Of a stretch of 64,000 bases of DNA, positions 61,043-64,000 are shown piece by piece. The DNA is taken from the NCBI GenBank assembly GCA_014529385.2, contig CM043955.1, forward strand, positions 143,911,640 to 143,975,639. Direction: 5' to 3'. A model generated the notes under the pieces. The model was given only the letters and a program-made list of their open reading frames with translations, was not told the DNA's origin and did no database searches. Positions within the stretch are counted from its first letter, which is position 1. Every line of letters starts with the position of its first letter. The position numbers and the translations under genes are program-made. This stretch comes from Adiantum capillus-veneris (Eukaryota > Streptophyta > Polypodiopsida > Polypodiales > Pteridaceae).

Positions 61043-61597
61043 GTGTATGTTTGTTTTTTCTTTGTCCAAGTTGTTACAAGAAACAAAAAAACGATCATTT
61101 GTTCTAACTGGGAATGTGTGTGCAGTGAAAGTTCAATCCTTAGAGATCTAGCTCTATTACCAATTGAGTTGCAGGAGCAAGTAGTAAGGCGTCTCCCTCA
61201 TAACAAGAGGGTGGTGAAGTTAAGACGGAAGTTCCTACGCGTGGATTCCATTTTCCTCTTGTTGTTGGGCACTAAGGAAGACCGCGCATTCATCCAACTA
61301 GTGTGTGCCCTAAGATTGGTAAATAGAGTGAAATTTGGCGTTTGGCGAGTGCATTTCACCATTGAGGAAGACTCTTCAGGAAACTTGCGGCCAGAGTTCA
61401 TGCTTCATAGACTCACATTTGGTGAATTTTTCCCTCATTTGCGTCTTATTAATAGTCTTCCTTTCGCTTTCAACAAAGGAGATAGGGAGCTATTCAGAGC
61501 TTGTCTTAATAAAGAGAGCATAGAGAAGATTGCAAATTTGTATAAATTCTCATCCTTCTCTACTTTTTATGACACTTTGTTCATAGAGACATTGTAA
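61043..61597 (+). CDS. accessory protein B1 (up to 185 aa), F-box-like N-terminus
   Basis: The conserved region starts at about 61150: LALLPIELQEQVVRRLPHNK, then RVVKLRRKFLRVDSI. This L-P-E-----V-RLP-----KLR pattern recalls the first half of an F-box, though W and later residues are missing. It continues FIQLVCALRLVNRVKFGVW, then LHRLTFGEFFPHLRLINSLP. B2 matches it over about 120 residues. No ATG opens the frame: it begins at a GTG at 61043 with a different-looking leader. A splice-acceptor-like TGTGTGTGCAG ends at 61125, so B1 may be a spliced exon. It lies between A2 and B2 in the Gypsy leader. Host origin is possible. Confidence 0.55.
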   Translation: MYVCFFFVQVVTRNKKTIICSNWECVCSESSILRDLALLPIELQEQVVRRLPHNKRVVKLRRKFLRVDSIFLLLLGTKEDRAFIQLVCALRLVNRVKFGVWRVHFTIEEDSSGNLRPEFMLHRLTFGEFFPHLRLINSLPFAFNKGDRELFRACLNKESIEKIANLYKFSSFSTFYDTLFIETL

Positions 61598-61700
61598 ATC
61601 TCTTTATGCTTTTGAATGATTTAACCATAATCCTAAGGAGTTTTTGTCCAGGAATTTTGTAGCACAAGTGGAGTCTTTAAATCTTGCAAACTTGATTTGA

Positions 61701-62102
61701 CTTGATCAGGGTGTTCTTTATGAAATTGTGAGAAGGTTGCCTCACTCCGACTGTGTGGAACTCAAAGGAAAGGAGCTCCTAGTCAATTGCTACTTTCTCA
61801 CGGCCTTCGACGAGCATGAAGATCTAGTTTTTATACAAACCGCTTGTGCGTTGGGAATTGTAGAGCAAGTGCAATTTATCACTTGGGACGTGGTTGCTCT
61901 TTTGGATCCAGAAAATGAAGTTCTAGAGATTTCTGTTTATCGCCTTAGCTTTGAAGAATTTCAACCCTTCTTAGAGCTCATCAATAGTCTACCTTTTTGT
62001 TTTGATCAAACAAATCGAGACCTTATTGAAGCTTGGATAGCTGAAGAAGAAAACCTAGAGTGGTATTTTCTTACTTCTTCATTTGTAGGCGAGTGGTTCT
62101 AA
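61701..62102 (+). CDS. accessory protein B2 (about 130 aa), paralogue of B1
   Basis: GVLYEIVRRLPHSDCVELKG aligns with QEQVVRRLPHNKRVVKLRRK of B1. VFIQTACALGIVEQVQF aligns with AFIQLVCALRLVNRVKF. YRLSFEEFQPFLELINSLPF aligns with HRLTFGEFFPHLRLINSLPF. FDQTNRDLIEAW aligns with FNKGDRELFRAC. The frame opens after TGA at 61698 and has no early ATG. TTGATCAG directly upstream could be a splice acceptor. The stop at 62100-62102 is 49 bp before the gag ATG. The acidic tail (EEENLEW) differs from B1. Function unknown. Confidence 0.55.
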   Translation, partial: LDQGVLYEIVRRLPHSDCVELKGKELLVNCYFLTAFDEHEDLVFIQTACALGIVEQVQFITWDVVALLDPENEVLEISVYRLSFEEFQPFLELINSLPFCFDQTNRDLIEAWIAEEENLEWYFLTSSFVGEWF

Positions 62103-62151
62103 ATCTCTATTATATCCCTTATCGTAACTCGTGTTGTAATCTTTCATGATA

Positions 62152-64000
62152 ATGGAGAGCCAACGCCAAATGTCTGGATATCCTCTTTTCTTTGGAGAGC
62201 TTGGAGAGGATGCAGAATTATTTTTAGCAAATTTCAAGATGTCTTGCCGTATCAAGAGGATAGTAACCGATCAAGAACGTGTAGAAATGTTTGAGGTGGT
62301 CCTTAGGAAAGATGCTAGTACTTGGTTTGACTCTTTGCCTGAGGAAGTTAAGGGGAATTACACAAAAGTTTTGAATCGTTTTAAGAGATACTTCTTTGAT
62401 CCCCAAAACACTCAAAAACTATGGCAAGACATTGTTTCTCATAAGCAAAAAGACTTAGATGACTACTACTTGTACAAGCAAGAGTTTCTACGTCTTTGGG
62501 CTCTATGGATACGAAATGTTGCTAACCCTGGTGATGGTGCAGAATTTTTAAAGAAGGAGAGGTTCATAGCCGGACTCTTTCCTGACCTTAAGGTAAAAGT
62601 TGAGGCGGGTGCACCTACTACTTTTGATGCAGCTGAAACTAGGGCTACTGAGAAGTATAGGAAACTCAAGTGCTTAAGGGGAGAGGTTCCAATAGAAGGT
62701 CTTAGACCCAAAGGTAAGTCACAAGCATCAACATCTAGGGAGCTTCCTGAGGTAACGGCTGAAGTGATTGAGAAGTTAAATGAATCTTTAAGCAGCCTGT
62801 CAATTCACCTTGCACAAGCTGTAGGTCCAAAGGGACAAGCAAAGAAATCAGAAGAGAGAGAGCCACGAACTAGGAGAGTCTTGCAATGTTGGAATTGCGG
62901 AGATTCTGGACATGGGATGTATAATTGTCCTTTGCCCCGTGGAGAGCCAGGGAGACCTAACTTGAATTACCCAGTGATGAATTCAGGAGAAGGAGCTGGT
63001 CAACAACCAAGGCTTCTACAAAGGCCAAATGGACCAAGACCACCTCCACAAGGGGTAGAAGGAGTTCCACCTTTGCCAGATCCAAATGTGCATGTGGTAG
63101 AGGTGACAAATTCAAATGAGTTTGACATGGAAGCCAATGGCATTAAACGTGGCCGAGGAAAAGGTAAAGAGAAAGAGGGTGTCCCATCACAGAGTGACCA
63201 TGGACAAGGCAAGAAGGCAAAGGAGACCAAGGAAGCTAAGAGGACTCGACGTCGTATCAATCTCCAAGACTTCCCTCTTGGACATGGTATGGCTCCATAC
63301 AACCTGTTGGAAGACATGCGAGGTAAGGGTCCTGATATCTCATGGCCTCAGTTTCTTGCATTATGCCCACAAGTTAGGAGGGATTTAACAAAGGCAGTTA
63401 GCACTAGGAGAAGGGTAAAAGAGAGTTTTCCTGTTGTAAAAATTGCACATGTTGAAATGAACGAGGATATTACACCTGTGCTAGATTGTTACATAAAAGG
63501 AAGATTGGTTAGGAAAGGTCTAGTGGATGGGGGTGCACAAATTTGCATCATGACAGAAGGGCTCATGCAAAGACTAGGCATGCACATCCATGAGACACCT
63601 GAAATCAAAGTGAAAATGGCAAACAATAGCAAGGCTAGGTGCGTAGGCATTTGTAAAAATGTTTTTGTGGAGGCCTTTGGCTTTCAGAAGGCAGTGGATT
63701 TTTATGTTATGTCGACCAAGGGAAGTGGTTATCCATTTATCCTAGGAAGACCATGGCTAATGAAAATGCGAGCTTTGCAGGATTGGGAGAGTGGGAGATT
63801 AATTTGCAGGAATGACAATCATAAAAAGGTTGTCTTTGACATGAAGGAGCAACACCAAGAGGAGCTCCATGAAGAATCATCTCAAAGTGAGACGGAAGAA
63901 GGTTGGACCGATAGCACTTCAGAAGAAGAAAGTAGCGGCAGCATTACTGAAGAGGAGTCCTCCATTGAAGTCATGGGGGTAAGGTTTAAGCCAAAAAACC
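62152..64000 (+). CDS. Ty3/Gypsy Gag-protease polyprotein, open to window end
   Basis: 616 codons from ATG (MESQRQMSGYPLFFGELG) without a stop; truncated by the window edge. The retrotransposon gag domain spans residues about 10-130 (FEVVLRKDASTWFDSLPEEV; KVLNRFKRYFFDP; YYLYKQEFLRLW). A CCHC knuckle CWNCGDSGHGMYNC is at residues 246-259 (62887-62928). A basic stretch GIKRGRGKGKEKEG lies near 330-345. The retropepsin domain has LVDGGAQICIM with Asp459 and ILGRPWLMK about 80 residues later. DGG in place of DSG/DTG is common in plant Gypsy proteases. An acidic tail (SETEEGWTDSTSEEESSGS) follows. RT, RNase H and integrase are expected beyond 64000. The intact frame suggests a young copy. The A and B accessory frames lie just upstream in the same sense. 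Confidence 0.93.
   Translation, partial: MESQRQMSGYPLFFGELGEDAELFLANFKMSCRIKRIVTDQERVEMFEVVLRKDASTWFDSLPEEVKGNYTKVLNRFKRYFFDPQNTQKLWQDIVSHKQKDLDDYYLYKQEFLRLWALWIRNVANPGDGAEFLKKERFIAGLFPDLKVKVEAGAPTTFDAAETRATEKYRKLKCLRGEVPIEGLRPKGKSQASTSRELPEVTAEVIEKLNESLSSLSIHLAQAVGPKGQAKKSEEREPRTRRVLQCWNCGDSGHGMYNCPLPRGEPGRPNLNYPVMNSGEGAGQQPRLLQRPNGPRPPPQGVEGVPPLPDPNVHVVEVTNSNEFDMEANGIKRGRGKGKEKEGVPSQSDHGQGKKAKETKEAKRTRRRINLQDFPLGHGMAPYNLLEDMRGKGPDISWPQFLALCPQVRRDLTKAVSTRRRVKESFPVVKIAHVEMNEDITPVLDCYIKGRLVRKGLVDGGAQICIMTEGLMQRLGMHIHETPEIKVKMANNSKARCVGICKNVFVEAFGFQKAVDFYVMSTKGSGYPFILGRPWLMKMRALQDWESGRLICRNDNHKKVVFDMKEQHQEELHEESSQSETEEGWTDSTSEEESSGSITEEESSIEVMGVRFKPKN

Noticed and set aside
63000-63317. 105-codon minus-strand frame opposite gag
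   Set aside because: Shadow of the fully open gag-protease frame on the plus strand.

Overview
This is nuclear DNA of a land plant, most likely a fern or another large-genome seedless plant; I infer this rather than prove it. The clues are decayed PPR repeats of the VVSW-ALIAGYAQ type, an intronless F-box gene, a GH17-X8 callose-hydrolase relic, plant Copia, Gypsy, LINE and Helitron elements, and many very long GA/CT, GT and AT microsatellites. No prokaryotic operon, CRISPR array, rRNA gene or intact tRNA gene was seen. Only one ordinary host gene looks intact: the F-box gene at 11347-13002.

Layout. 1-3436: microsatellites, a 134-bp tandem duplication and a Copia gag scrap. 3437-6236: a 5'-truncated Copia copy on the minus strand. 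7989-8680: a frameshifted GH17-X8 pseudogene. 9401-9965: a 77-bp repeat and a tRNA-derived SINE-like relic. 10888-11027: a 140-bp Helitron-like element. 11347-13002: the F-box gene. 13952-18420: a long decayed PPR array on the minus strand with internal triplication. 20664-25336: a complete 4.67-kb Copia element with 227-bp LTRs and AAGAA target duplications, inserted in a minus-strand LINE whose two halves lie at 20480-20663 and 25337-25760. 26308-37709: a decayed minus-strand Gypsy element flanked by 1.1-kb direct repeats. 37710-40824: mostly empty apart from microsatellites. 40825-44290: a copy of a long LTR that seems to be interrupted by a piece carrying methyltransferase-like, apparently intron-bearing fragments. 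44437-49942: a decayed LTR element. 49943-50460: a Gypsy gag scrap. 52510-53330 and 55500-56870: two satellite-like arrays (158-bp and 151-bp units) with a LINE 3' fragment between them.

The right end (57640-64000) is the most interesting part. A PPT-like tract leads directly into a 2.6-kb LTR with a good TATA box. A primer-binding-like site follows, then four small plus-strand reading frames in two paralogous pairs (A1/A2 of about 70 aa, B1/B2 of about 130-185 aa), then a completely open Gypsy gag-protease frame that runs off the window. I read this as the 5' part of a fairly young Ty3/Gypsy element with a duplicated set of accessory proteins upstream of gag. The second notable item is a methyltransferase motif I (DLFAGCGG) at 42199-42340.

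Limits: all homology calls are by eye from motifs. No database search, alignment program or folding program was run. Boundaries of decayed elements are approximate.
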